Position numbers and translations under genes: made by a program
Part shown: piece after piece, positions 39,436 to 52,366 of the stretch
Layout of the letters: each line of letters starts with the position of its first letter
How positions within the stretch are numbered: the stretch's first letter is position 1
The notes under the pieces: generated by a model
What the model was told of the DNA's origin: nothing
Databases searched by the model: none
What the model saw: only the letters and a program-made list of their open reading frames with translations
Source of the DNA: Argentina anserina
Taxonomy: Eukaryota; Streptophyta; Magnoliopsida; Rosales; Rosaceae
Reading direction: 5' to 3'
Assembly: GCF_933775445.1 (NCBI RefSeq)
Contig: NC_065876.1
Location: 18,910,001 to 18,974,000 of the forward strand
DNA: 64,000 nt

Positions 39436-42400
39436 CTCAACTTCAAGAGAAACTCGAATCAGAAAGCCTTACAGAAAGATACTCAAACGAGAATTGAAAA
39501 GATACTCAAAGTGCAATAGTAAACATACTCAAACGATAGAAAGATACTCAGTTTGAAAGAAACACACGCCCACACAGGAAACACTCTCAAATTCAATAGA
39601 AACTCGCATCAGAAAGACTTACAGAAAGATACTCAAACGAGAATTGAAAAGATACTCAAAGTGCAATAGTAAACATACTCAAACGATAGAAAGATACTCA
39701 GTTTGAAAGAAACACAGGCCCACACAGGAAACACTCTCAAATTCAATAGAAACTCGCATCAGAAAGACTTACAGAAAGATACTCAAACGAGAATTGAAAA
39801 GATACTCAAAGTGCAATAGTAAACATACTCAAACGATAGAAAGATACTCAGTTTGAAAGAAACACAGGCCCACACTGGAAACACTCTCAACTTCAAGAAA
39901 AACTCGAATCAGAAAGACTTACAGAAAGATACTCAAACGAGAATTGAAAAGATACTCAAAGTGCAATAGTAAACATACTCAAACGATAGAAAGATTCTCA
40001 GTTTGAAAGAAACACACGCCCACACTGGAAACACTCTCAAATTCAATAGAAACTCGCATCAGAAAGGCTTACAGAAAGATACTCAAACGAGAATTGAAAT
40101 GATACTCAAAGTGCAATAGTAAACATACTCAAACGATAGAAAGATTCTCAGTTTGAAAGAAACACAGGCCCACACTGGAAACACTCTCAAATTCAATAGA
40201 AACTCGCATCAGAAAGCCTTACAGAAAGATACTCAAACGAGAATTGAAAAGATACTCAAATTGCAATAGTAAACATACTCAAACGATAGAAAGATACTCA
40301 GTTTGAAAGAAACACACGCCCACACTGGAAACACTCTCAAATTCAATAGAAACTCGCATCAGAAAGACTTACAGAAATATACTCAAACGAGAATTGAAAA
40401 GATACTCAAAGTGCAATAGTAAACATACTCAAACGATAGAAAGATACTCAGTTTGAAAGAAACACAGGCCCACACTGGAAACACTCTCAACTTCAAGAAA
40501 AACTCGCATCGACAGCCGTTCAGAAAGATTCTCAAACGAGAATTGAAAAGATACTCAAATTGCAATAGTAAACATACTCAAACGATAGAAAGATACTCAG
40601 TTTGAAAGAAACACACGCCCACTCTGGAAACACTCTCAAATTCAATAGAAACTCGCATCAGAAAGACTTACAGAAAGATACTCAAACGAGAATTGAAAAG
40701 ATACTCAAAGTGCAATAGTAAACATACTCAAACGATAGAAAGATACTCAGTTTGAAAGAAACACAGGCCCACACTGGAAACACTCTCAACTTCAAGAAAA
40801 ACTCGCATCGACAGCCGTTCAGAAAGATTCTCAAACGAGAATTGAAAAGATACTCAAATTGCAATAGTAAACATACTCAAACGATAGAAAGATACTCAGT
40901 TTGAAAGAAACACACGCCCACACTGGAAACACTCTCAAATTCAAGAAAAACTCGCATCGAAAGCCGTTCAGAAAGATTCTCAAACGAGAATTGAAAAGAT
41001 ACTCAAATTGCAATATTAAACATACTCAAACGATACAAAGATACTCAGTTTGAAAGAAACACAGGCCCACACTGGAAACACTCTCAAATTCAATAGAAAC
41101 TCGCATCAGAAAGCCTTACAGAAAGATACTCAAACGAGAATTGAAAAGATACTCAAAGTGCAATAGTAAACATACTAAAACGATAGAAAGATTCTCAGTT
41201 TGAAAGAAACACAGGCCCACACTGGAAACACTCTCAAATTCAATAGAAACTCGCATCAGAAAGCCTTACAGAAAGATACTCAAACGAGAATTGAAAAGAT
41301 ACTCAAATTGCAATAGTAAACATACTCAAACGATAGAAAGATACTCAGTTTGAAAGAAACACACGCCCACACTGGAAACACTCTCAAATTCAATAGAAAC
41401 TCGCATCAGAAAGACTTACAGAAATATACTCAAACGAGAATTGAAAAGATACTCAAAGTGCAATAGTAAACATACTCAAACGATAGAAAGATACTCAGTT
41501 TGAAAGAAACACAGGCCCACACTGGAAACACTCTCAACTTCAAGAAAAACTCGCATCGACAGCCGTTCAGAAAGATTCTCAAACGAGAATTGAAAAGATA
41601 CTCAAATTGCAATAGTAAACATACTCAAACGATAGAAAGATACTCAGTTTGAAAGAAACACACGCCCACACTGGAAACACTCTCAAATTCAAGAAAAACT
41701 CGCATCGAAAGCCGTTCAGAAAGATTCTCAAACGAGAATTGAAAAGATACTCAAATTGCAATAGTAAACATACTCAAACGATACAAAGATACTCAGTTTG
41801 AAAGAAACACAGGCCCACACTGGAAACACTCTCAAATTCAATAGAAACTCGCATCAGAAAGCCTTACAGAAAGATACTCAAACGAGAATTGAAAAGATAC
41901 TCAAAGTGCAATAGTAAACATACTCAAACGATAGAAAGATACTCAGTTTGAAAGAAACACAGGCCCACACTGGAAACACTCTCAACTTCAAGAAAAACTC
42001 GCATCGACAGCCGTTCAGAAAGATTCTCCAACGAGAATTGAAAAGATACTCAAATTGCAATAGTAAACATACTCAAACAATAGAAAGATACTCAGTTTGA
42101 AAGAAACACACGCCCACACTGGAAACACTCTGAAATTCAAGAGAAACTCGAATCAGAAAGACTTACAGAAAGATACTCAAACGAGAATTGAAAAGATACT
42201 CAAAGTGCAATAGTAAACATACTCAAATGATAGAAAGATTCTCAGTTTGAAAGAAACACACGCCCACACTGGAAACACTCTCAAATTCAATAGAAACTCG
42301 CATCAGAAAGGCTTACAGAAAGATACTCAAACGAGAATTGAAATGATACTCAAAGTGCAATAGTAAACATACTCAAACGATAGAAAGATTCTCAGTTTGA

Positions 42401-42500
42401 AAGAAACACAGGCCCACACTGGAAACACTCTCAAATTCAATAGAAACTCGCATCAGAAAGCGTTACAGAAAGATACTCAAACGAGAATTGAAAAGATACT
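39436..42500. repeat. Mixed satellite block
   Basis: The block contains short monomers at intervals 2, 1, 4, 1, 2, 5. CACACAGGAAAC occurs in two neighbouring monomers (near 39571 and 39721) and I did not notice it elsewhere. CGATACAAAG near 41031 and 41780, and GATTCTCCAACG near 42022, introduce variants that become common in the 44-53 kb zone. Confidence 0.78.
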
Positions 42501-45231
42501 CAAATTGCAATAGTAAACATACTCAAACGATAGAAAGATACTCAGTTTGAAAGAAACACACGCCCACACTGGAAACACTCTCAAATTCAATAGAAACTCG
42601 CATCAGAAAGACTTACAGAAATATACTCAAACGAGAATTGAAAAGATACTCAAAGTGCAATAGTAAACATACTCAAACGATAGAAAGATACTCAGTTTGA
42701 AAGAAACACAGGCCCACACTGGAAACACTCTCAACTTCAAGAAAAACTCGCATCGACAGCCGTTCAGAAAGATTCTCAAACGAGAATTGAAAAGATACTC
42801 AAATTGCAATAGTAAACATACTCAAACGATAGAAAGATACTCAGTTTGAAAGAAACACACGCCCACTCTGGAAACACTCTCAAATTCAATAGAAACTCGC
42901 ATCAGAAAGACTTACAGAAAGATACTCAAACGAGAATTGAAAAGATACTCAAATTGCAATAGTAAACATACTCAAACGATAGAAAGATACTCAGTTTGAA
43001 AGAAACACACGCCCACACTGGAAACACTCTCAAATTCAAGAGAAACTCGCATCAGAAAGCCGTTCAGAAAGATACTCAAACGAGGATTGAAAAGTTACTC
43101 AAATTGCAATAGTAAACATACTCAAACGATAGAAAGATACTCAGTTTGAAAGAAACACAGGCCCACACTGGAAACACTCTCAACTTCAAGAAAAACTCGC
43201 ATCGACAGCCGTTCAGAAAGATTCTCAAACGAGAATTGAAAAGATACTCAAATTGCAATAGTAAACATACTCAAACGATAGAAAGATACTCAGTTTGAAA
43301 GAAACACACCCCCACACTGGAAACACTCTCAAATTCAAGAAAAACTCGCATCGAAAGCCGTTCAGAAAGATTCTCAAACGAGAATTGAAAAGATACTCAA
43401 ATTGCAATAGTAAACATACTCAAACGATAGAAAGATACTCAGTTTGAAAGAAACACAGGCCCACACTTGAAACACTCTCAACTTCAAGAGAAACTCGAAT
43501 CAGAAAGCCTTACAGAAAGATACTCAAACGAGAATTGAAAAGATACTCAAAGTGCAATAGTAAACATACTCAAACGATAGAAAGATACTCAGTTTGAAAG
43601 AAACACACGCCCACACTGGAAACACTCTCAAATTCAATAGAAACTCGCATCAGAAAGACTTACAGAAAGATACTCAAACGAGAATTGAAAAGATACTCAA
43701 AGTGCAATAGTAAACATACTCAAACGATAGAAAGATACTCAGTTTGAAAGAAACACAGGCCCACACTGGAAACACTCTCAACTTCAAGAAAAACTCGAAT
43801 CAGAAAGACTTACAGAAAGATACTCAAACGAGAATTGAAAAGATACTCAAAGTGCAATAGTAAACATACTCAAACGATAGAAAGATACTCAGTTTGAAAG
43901 AAACACACGCCCACACTGGAAACACTTTCAAATTCAATAGAAACTCGCATCAGAAAAGCTTACAGAAAGATACTCAAACGAGAATTGAAATGATACTCAA
44001 AGTGCAATAGTAAACATACTCAAACGATAGAAAGATACTCAGTTTGAAAGAAACACACGCCCACACTGGAAACACTCTCAAATTCAAGAGAAACTCGCAT
44101 CAGAAAGCCGTTCAGAAAGATACTCAAACGAGAATTGAAAAGATACTCAAATTGCAATAGTAAACATACTCAAACGATAGAAAGATACTCAGTTTGAAAG
44201 AAACACACGCCCACACTGGAAACACTCTCAAATTCAATAGAAACTCGCATCAGAAAGACTTACAGAAATATACTCAAACGAGAATTGAAAAGATACTCAA
44301 AGTGCAATAGTAAACATACTCAAACGATAGAAAGATACTCAGTTTGAAAGAAACACAGGCCCACACTGGAAACACTCTCAACTTCAAGAAAAAATCGCAT
44401 CGACAGCCGTTCAGAAAGATTCTCAAACGAGAATTGAAAAGATACTCAAATTGCAATAGTAAACATACTCAAACGATAGAAAGATACTCAGTTTGAAAGA
44501 AACACACGCCCACACTGGAAACACTCTCAAATTCAAGAAAAACTCGCATCGAAAGCCGTTCAGAAAGATTCTCAAACGAGAATTGAAAAGATACTCAAAT
44601 TGCAATAGTAAACATACTCAAACGATACAAAGATACTCAGTTTGAAAGAAACACAGGCCCACAATGGAAACACTCTTAAATTCAATAGAAACTCGCATCA
44701 GAAAGCCTTACAGAAAGATACTCAAACGAGAATTGAAAAGATACTCAAAGTGCAATAGTAAACATACTCAAACGATAGAAAGATACTCAGTTTGAAAGAA
44801 ACACAGGCCCACACTGGAAACACTCTCAACTTCAAGAAAAACTCGCATCGACAGCCGTTCAGAAAGATTCTCCAACGAGAATTGAAAAGATACTCAAATT
44901 GCAATAGTAAACATACTCAAACAATAGAAAGATACTCAGTTTGAAAGAAACACACGCCCACACTGGAAACACTCTCAAATTCAAGAGAAACTCGAATCAG
45001 AAAGACTTACAGAAAGATACTCAAACGAGAATTGAAAAGATACTCAAAGTGCAATAGTAAACATACTCAAACGATAGAAAGATTCTCAGTTTGAAAGAAA
45101 CACACGCCCACACTGGAAACACTCTCAAATTCAATAGAAACTCGCATCAGAAAGGCTTACAGAAAGATACTCAAACGAGAATTGAAATGATACTCAAAGT
45201 GCAATAGTAAACATACTCAAACGATAGAAAG
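42500..45231. repeat. Segment duplicated at offset 4938 bp, copy 1
   Basis: Short monomers with intervals 3, 1, 7, 1, 2 match those 4938 bp downstream. AAAAGCTTAC at 43954 creates a HindIII site (43956-43961) with a counterpart at 48894. Private changes are CACACCCCCAC near 43306, CACACTTGAAAC near 43462 and CACAATGGAAAC near 44661. Confidence 0.82.
44335..45231. repeat. 6-monomer unit, 897 bp, copy 1
   Basis: The unit begins with a 149a monomer that has a rare AAAAAATCGCATCG in place of AAAAACTCGCATCG. It continues through the dimer, a CGATACAAAG junction, GATTCTCCAACG with CAAACAATAG, and an AAATGATAC monomer. This marker set recurs twice more in the next 2.1 kb. Confidence 0.84.
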
Positions 45232-46128
45232 ATTCTCAGTTTGAAAGAAACACAGGCCCACACTGGAAACACTCTCAACTTCAAGAAAAAATCGCATCGA
45301 CAGCCGTTCAGAAAGATTCTCAAACGAGAATTGAAAAGATACTCAAATTGCAATAGTAAACATACTCAAACGATAGAAAGATACTCAGTTTGAAAGAAAC
45401 ACACGCCCACACTGGAAACACTCTCAAATTCAAGAAAAACTCGCATCGAAAGCCGTTCAGAAAGATTCTCAAACGAGAATTGAAAAGATACTCAAATTGC
45501 AATAGTAAACATACTCAAACGATACAAAGATACTCAGTTTGAAAGAAACACAGGCCCACACTGGAAACACTCTTAAATTCAATAGAAACTCGCATCAGAA
45601 AGCCTTACAGAAAGATACTCAAACGAGAATTGAAAAGATACTCAAAGTGCAATAGTAAACATACTCAAACGATAGAAAGATACTCAGTTTGAAAGAAACA
45701 CAGGCCCACACTGGAAACACTCTCAACTTCAAGAAAAACTCGCATCGACAGCCGTTCAGAAAGATTCTCCAACGAGAATTGAAAAGATACTCAAATTGCA
45801 ATAGTAAACATACTCAAACAATAGAAAGATACTCAGTTTGAAAGAAACACACGCCCACACTGGAAACACTCTCAAATTCAAGAGAAACTCGAATCAGAAA
45901 GACTTACAGAAAGATACTCAAACGAGAATTGAAAAGATACTCAAAGTGCAATAGTAAACATACTCAAACGATAGAAAGATTCTCAGTTTGAAAGAAACAC
46001 ACGCCCACACTGGAAACACTCTCAAATTCAATAGAAACTCGCATCAGAAAGGCTTACAGAAAGATACTCAAACGAGAATTGAAATGATACTCAAAGTGCA
46101 ATAGTAAACATACTCAAACGATAGAAAG
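45232..46128. repeat. 6-monomer unit, 897 bp, copy 2
   Basis: This copy repeats AAAAAATCGCATCG near 45287, GATTCTCCAACG near 45763 and CAAACAATAG. After it two extra monomers (46.13-46.43 kb) precede the third copy, which changes the spacing from 897 to 1197 bp. Confidence 0.84.
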
Positions 46129-46428
46129 ATTCTCAGTTTGAAAGAAACACAGGCCCACACTGGAAACACTCTCAAATTCAAGAGAAACTCGCATCAGAAA
46201 GCCGTTCAGAAAGATACTCAAACGAGAATTGAAAAGATACTCAAATTGCAATAGTAAACATACTCAAACGATAGAAAGATACTCAGTTTGAAAGAAACAC
46301 ACGCCCACACTGGAAACACTCTCAAATTCAATAGAAACTCGCATCAGAAAGACTTACAGAAATATACTCAAACGAGAATTGAAAAGATACTCAAAGTGCA
46401 ATAGTAAACATACTCAAACGATAGAAAG

Positions 46429-47367
46429 ATACTCAGTTTGAAAGAAACACAGGCCCACACTGGAAACACTCTCAACTTCAAGAAAAAATCGCATCGACAG
46501 CCGTTCAGAAAGATTCTCAAACGAGAATTGAAAAGATACACAAATTGCAATAGTAAACATACTCAAACGATAGAAAGATACTCAGTTTGAAAGAAACACA
46601 CGCCCACACTGGAAACACTCTCAAATTCAAGAAAAACTCGCATCGAAAGCCGTTCAGAAAGATTCTCAAACGAGAATTGAAAAGATACTCAAATTGCAAT
46701 AGTAAACATACTCAAACGATACAAAGATACTCAGTTTGAAAGAAACACAGGCCCACACTGGAAACACTCTCAAATTCAATAGAAACTCGCATCAGAAAGC
46801 CTTACAGAAAGATACTCAAACGAGAATTGAAAAGATACTCAAAGTGCAATAGTAAACATACTCAAACGATAGAAAGATACTCAGTTTGAAAGAAACACAG
46901 GCCCACACTGGAAACACTCTCAACTTCAAGAAAAACTCGCATCGACAGCCGTTCAGAAAGATTCTCCAACGAGAATTGAAAAGATACTCAAATTGCAATA
47001 GTAAACATACTCAAACAATAGAAAGATACTCAGTTTGAAAGAAACACACGCCCACACTGGAAACACTCTCAAATTCAAGAGAAACTCGAATCAGAAAGAC
47101 TTACAGAAAGATACTCAAACGAGAATTGAAAAGATACTCAAAGTGCAATAGTAAACATACTCAAACGATAGAAAGATTCTCAGTTTGAAAGAAACACACG
47201 CCCACACTGGAAACACTCTCAAATTCAATAGAAACTCGCATCAGAAAGGCTTACAGAAAGATACTCAAACGAGAATTGAAATGATACTCAAAGTGCAATA
47301 GTAAACATACTCAAACGATAGAAAGATTCTCAGTTTGAAAGAAACACAGGCCCACACTGGAAACACT
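46429..47367. repeat. Third copy of the AAAAAATCG-CCAACG unit (offset 1197 bp)
   Basis: AAAAAATCGCATCG near 46484 and GATTCTCCAACG near 46960 lie 1197 bp after the second copy. A private GATACACAAATTG near 46536 is present. Beyond about 47.37 kb the sequence joins the second copy of the 4938 bp offset block. Confidence 0.82.
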
Positions 47368-47439
47368 CTCAAATTCAATAGAAACTCGCATCAGAAAGCC
47401 TTACAGAAAGATACTCAAACGAGAATTGAAAAGATACTC

Positions 47440-50190
47440 AAAGTGCAATAGTAAACATACTCAAACGATAGAAAGATACTCAGTTTGAAAGAAACACACG
47501 CCCACACTGGAAACACTCTCAAATTCAATAGAAACTCGCATCAGAAAGACTTACAGAAATATACTCAAACGAGAATTGAAAAGATACTCAAAGTGCAATA
47601 GTAAACATACTCAAACGATAGAAAGATACTCAGTTTGAAAGAAACACAGGCCCACACTGGAAACACTCTCAACTTCAAGAAAAACTCGCATCGACAGCCG
47701 TTCAGAAAGATTCTCAAACGAGAATTGAAAAGATACTCAAATTGCAATAGTAAACATACTCAAACGATAGAAAGATACTCAGTTTGAAAGAAACACACGC
47801 CCACTCTGGAAACACTCTCAAATTCAATAGAAACTCGCATCAGAAAGACTTACAGAAAGATACTCAAACGAGAATTGAAAAGATACTCAAATTGCAATAG
47901 TAAACATACTCAAACGATAGAAAGATACTCAGTTTGAAAGAAACACACGCCCACACTGGAAACACTCTCAAATTCAAGAGAAACTCGCATCAGAAAGCCG
48001 TTCAGAAAGATACTCAAACGAGGATTGAAAAGTTACTCAAATTGCAATAGTAAACATACTCAAACGATAGAAAGATACTCAGTTTGAAAGAAACACAGGC
48101 CCACACTGGAAACACTCTCAACTTCAAGAAAAACTCGCATCGACAGCCGTTCAGAAAGATTCTCAAACGAGAATTGAAAAGATACTCAAATTGCAATAGT
48201 AAACATACTCAAACGATAGAAAGATACTCAGTTTGAAAGAAACACACGCCCACACTGGAAACACTCTCAAATTCAAGAAAAACTCGCATCGAAAGACGTT
48301 CAGAAAGATTCTCAAACGAGAATTGAAAAGATACTCAAATTGCAATAGTAAACATACTCAAACGATAGAAAGATACTCAGTTTGAAAGAAACACAGGCCC
48401 ACACTGGAAACACTCTCAACTTCAAGAGAAACTCGAATCAGAAAGCCTTACAGAAAGATACTCAAACGAGAATTGAAAAGATACTCAAAGTGCAATAGTA
48501 AACATACTCAAACGATAGAAAGATACTCAGTTTGAAAGAAACACACGCCCACACTGGAAACACTCTCAAATTCAATAGAAACTCGCATCAGAAAGACTTA
48601 CAGAAAGATACTCAAACGAGAATTGAAAAGATACTCAAAGTGCAATAGTAAACATACTCAAACGATAGAAAGATACTCAGTTTGAAAGAAACACAGGCCC
48701 ACACTGGAAACACTCTCAACTTCAAGAAAAACTCGAATCAGAAAGACTTACAGAAAGATACTCAAACGAGAATTGAAAAGATACTCAAAGTGCAATAGTA
48801 AACATACTCAAACGATAGAAAGATACTCAGTTTGAAAGAAACACACGCCCACACTGGAAACACTGTCAAATTCAATAGAAACTCGCATCAGAAAAGCTTA
48901 CAGAAAGATACTCAAACGAGAATTGAAATGATACTCAAAGTGCAATAGTAAACATACTCAAACGATAGAAAGATACTCAGTTTGAAAGAAACACACGCCC
49001 ACACTGGAAACACTCTCAAATTCAAGAGAAACTCGCATCAGAAAGCCGTTCAGAAAGATACTCAAACGAGAATTGAAAAGATACTCAAATTGCAATAGTA
49101 AACATACTCAAACGATAGAAAGATACTCAGTTTGAAAGAAACACACGCCCACACTGGAAACACTCTCAAATTCAATAGAAACTCGCATCAGAAAGACTTA
49201 CAGAAATATACTCAAACGAGAATTGAAAAGATACTCAAAGTGCAATAGTAAACATACTCAAACGATAGAAAGATACTCAGTTTGAAAGAAACACAGGCCC
49301 ACACTGGAAACACTCTCAACTTCAAGAAAAACTCGCATCGACAGCCGTTCAGAAAGATTCTCAAACGAGAATTGAAAAGATACTCAAATTGCAATAGTAA
49401 ACATACTCAAACGATAGAAAGATACTCAGTTTGAAAGAAACACACGCCCACACTGGAAACACTCTCAAATTCAAGAAAAACTCGCATCGAAAGCCGTTCA
49501 GAAAGATTCTCAAACGAGAATTGAAAAGATACTCAAATTGCAATAGTAAACATACTCAAACGATAGAAAGATACTCAGTTTGAAAGAAACACACGCCCAC
49601 ACTGGAAACACTCTCAAATTCAATAGAAACTCGCATCAGAAAGCCTTACTGAAAGATACACAAACGAGAATTGAAAAGATACTCAAAGTGCAATAGTAAA
49701 CATACTCAAACGATAGAAAGATACTCAGTTTGAAAGAAACACAGGCCCACACTGGAAACACTCTCAACTTCAAGAAAAACTCGCATCGACAGCCGTTCAG
49801 AAAGATTCTCCAACGAGAATTGAAAAGATACTCAAATTACAATAGTAAACATACTCAAACAATAGAAAGATACTCAGTTTGAAAGAAACACACGCCCACA
49901 CTGGAAACACTCTCAAATTCAAGAGAAACTCGAATCAGAAAGACTTACAGAAAGATACTCAAACGAGAATTGAAAAGATACTCAAAGTGCAATAGTAAAC
50001 ATACTCAAACGATAGAAAGATTCTCAGTTTGAAAGAAACACACGCCCACACTGGAAACACTCTCAAATTCAATAGAAACTCGCATCAGAAAGGCTTACAG
50101 AAAGATACTCAAACGAGAATTGAAATGATACTCAAAGTGCAATAGTAAACATACTCAAACGATAGAAAGATTCTCAGTTTGAAAGAAACA
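47440..50190. repeat. Segment duplicated at offset 4938 bp, copy 2
   Basis: Matches 42.5-45.25 kb by short-monomer spacing and by the HindIII-creating AAAAGCTTAC (site at 48894-48899). It differs by AAAGACGTTCAG near 48293, CACTGTCAAATTC near 48862, CTTACTGAAAGATACACAA near 49645 and AATTACAATAG near 49837. Confidence 0.82.
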
Positions 50191-50270
50191 CAGGCCCACA
50201 CTGGAAACACTCTCAAATTCAATAGAAACTCGCATCAGAAAGCCTTACAGAAAGATACTCAAACGAGAAT
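48175..50270. repeat. 14-monomer higher-order repeat, 2096 bp, copy 1
   Basis: All four markers AAAGACGTTCAG, CACTGTCAAATTC, CTTACTGAAAGATACACAA and AATTACAATAG recur exactly 2096 bp downstream. They arose after the 4938 bp duplication, because the 42.5-45 kb copy lacks them. Confidence 0.86.
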
Positions 50271-52366
50271 TGAAAAGATACTCAAATTGCAATAGTAAAC
50301 ATACTCAAACGATAGAAAGATACTCAGTTTGAAAGAAACACACGCCCACACTGGAAACACTCTCAAATTCAAGAAAAACTCGCATCGAAAGACGTTCAGA
50401 AAGATTCTCAAACGAGAATTGAAAAGATACTCAAATTGCAATAGTAAACATACTCAAACGATAGAAAGATACTCAGTTTGAAAGAAACACAGGCCCACAC
50501 TGGAAACACTCTCAACTTCAAGAGAAACTCGAATCAGAAAGCCTTACAGAAAGATACTCAAACGAGAATTGAAAAGATACTCAAAGTGCAATAGTAAACA
50601 TACTCAAACGATAGAAAGATACTCAGTTTGAAAGAAACACACGCCCACACTGGAAACACTCTCAAATTCAATAGAAACTCGCATCAGAAAGACTTACAGA
50701 AAGATACTCAAACGAGAATTGAAAAGATACTCAAAGTGCAATAGTAAACATACTCAAACGATAGAAAGATACTCAGTTTGAAAGAAACACAGGCCCACAC
50801 TGGAAACACTCTCAACTTCAAGAAAAACTCGAATCAGAAAGACTTACAGAAAGATACTCAAACGAGAATTGAAAAGATACTCAAAGTGCAATAGTAAACA
50901 TACTCAAACGATAGAAAGATACTCAGTTTGAAAGAAACACACGCCCACACTGGAAACACTGTCAAATTCAATAGAAACTCGCATCAGAAAAGCTTACAGA
51001 AAGATACTCAAACGAGAATTGAAATGATACTCAAAGTGCAATAGTAAACATACTCAAACGATAGAAAGATACTCAGTTTGAAAGAAACACACGCCCACAC
51101 TGGAAACACTCTCAAATTCAAGAGAAACTCGCATCAGAAAGCCGTTCAGAAAGATACTCAAACGAGAATTGAAAAGATACTCAAATTGCAATAGTAAACA
51201 TACTCAAACGATAGAAAGATACTCAGTTTGAAAGAAACACACGCCCACACTGGAAACACTCTCAAATTCAATAGAAACTCGCATCAGAAAGACTTACAGA
51301 AATATACTCAAACGAGAATTGAAAAGATACTCAAAGTGCAATAGTAAACATACTCAAACGATAGAAAGATACTCAGTTTGAAAGAAACACAGGCCCACAC
51401 TGGAAACACTCTCAACTTCAAGAAAAACTCGCATCGACAGCCGTTCAGAAAGATTCTCAAACGAGAATTGAAAAGATACTCAAATTGCAATAGTAAACAT
51501 ACTCAAACGATAGAAAGATACTCAGTTTGAAAGAAACACACGCCCACACTGGAAACACTCTCAAATTCAAGAAAAACTCGCATCGAAAGCCGTTCAGAAA
51601 GATTCTCAAACGAGAATTGAAAAGATACTCAAATTGCAATAGTAAACATACTCAAACGATACAAAGATACTCAGTTTGAAAGAAACACAGGCCCACACTG
51701 GAAACACTCTCAAATTCAATAGAAACTCGCATCAGAAAGCCTTACTGAAAGATACACAAACGAGAATTGAAAAGATACTCAAAGTGCAATAGTAAACATA
51801 CTCAAACGATAGAAAGATACTCAGTTTGAAAGAAACACAGGCCCACACTGGAAACACTCTCAACTTCAAGAAAAACTCGCATCGACAGCCGTTCAGAAAG
51901 ATTCTCCAACGAGAATTGAAAAGATACTCAAATTACAATAGTAAACATACTCAAACAATAGAAAGATACTCAGTTTGAAAGAAACACACGCCCACACTGG
52001 AAACACTCTCAAATTCAAGAGAAACTCGAATCAGAAAGACTTACAGAAAGATACTCAAACGAGAATTGAAAAGATACTCAAAGTGCAATAGTAAACATAC
52101 TCAAACGATAGAAAGATTCTCAGTTTGAAAGAAACACACGCCCACACTGGAAACACTCTCAAATTCAATAGAAACTCGCATCAGAAAGGCTTACAGAAAG
52201 ATACTCAAACGAGAATTGAAATGATACTCAAAGTGCAATAGTAAACATACTCAAACGATAGAAAGATTCTCAGTTTGAAAGAAACACAGGCCCACACTGG
52301 AAACACTCTCAAATTCAATAGAAACTCGCATCAGAAAGCCTTACAGAAAGATACTCAAACGAGAAT
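50271..52366. repeat. 14-monomer higher-order repeat, 2096 bp, copy 2
   Basis: This is the tandem copy, with AAAGACGTTCAG near 50390, the HindIII site at 50990-50995, and CTTACTGAAAGATACACAA near 51741. It differs at CGATACAAAG near 51657 and CAGGCCC near 51688, where copy 1 has CGATAGAAAG and CACGCCC. Confidence 0.86.
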
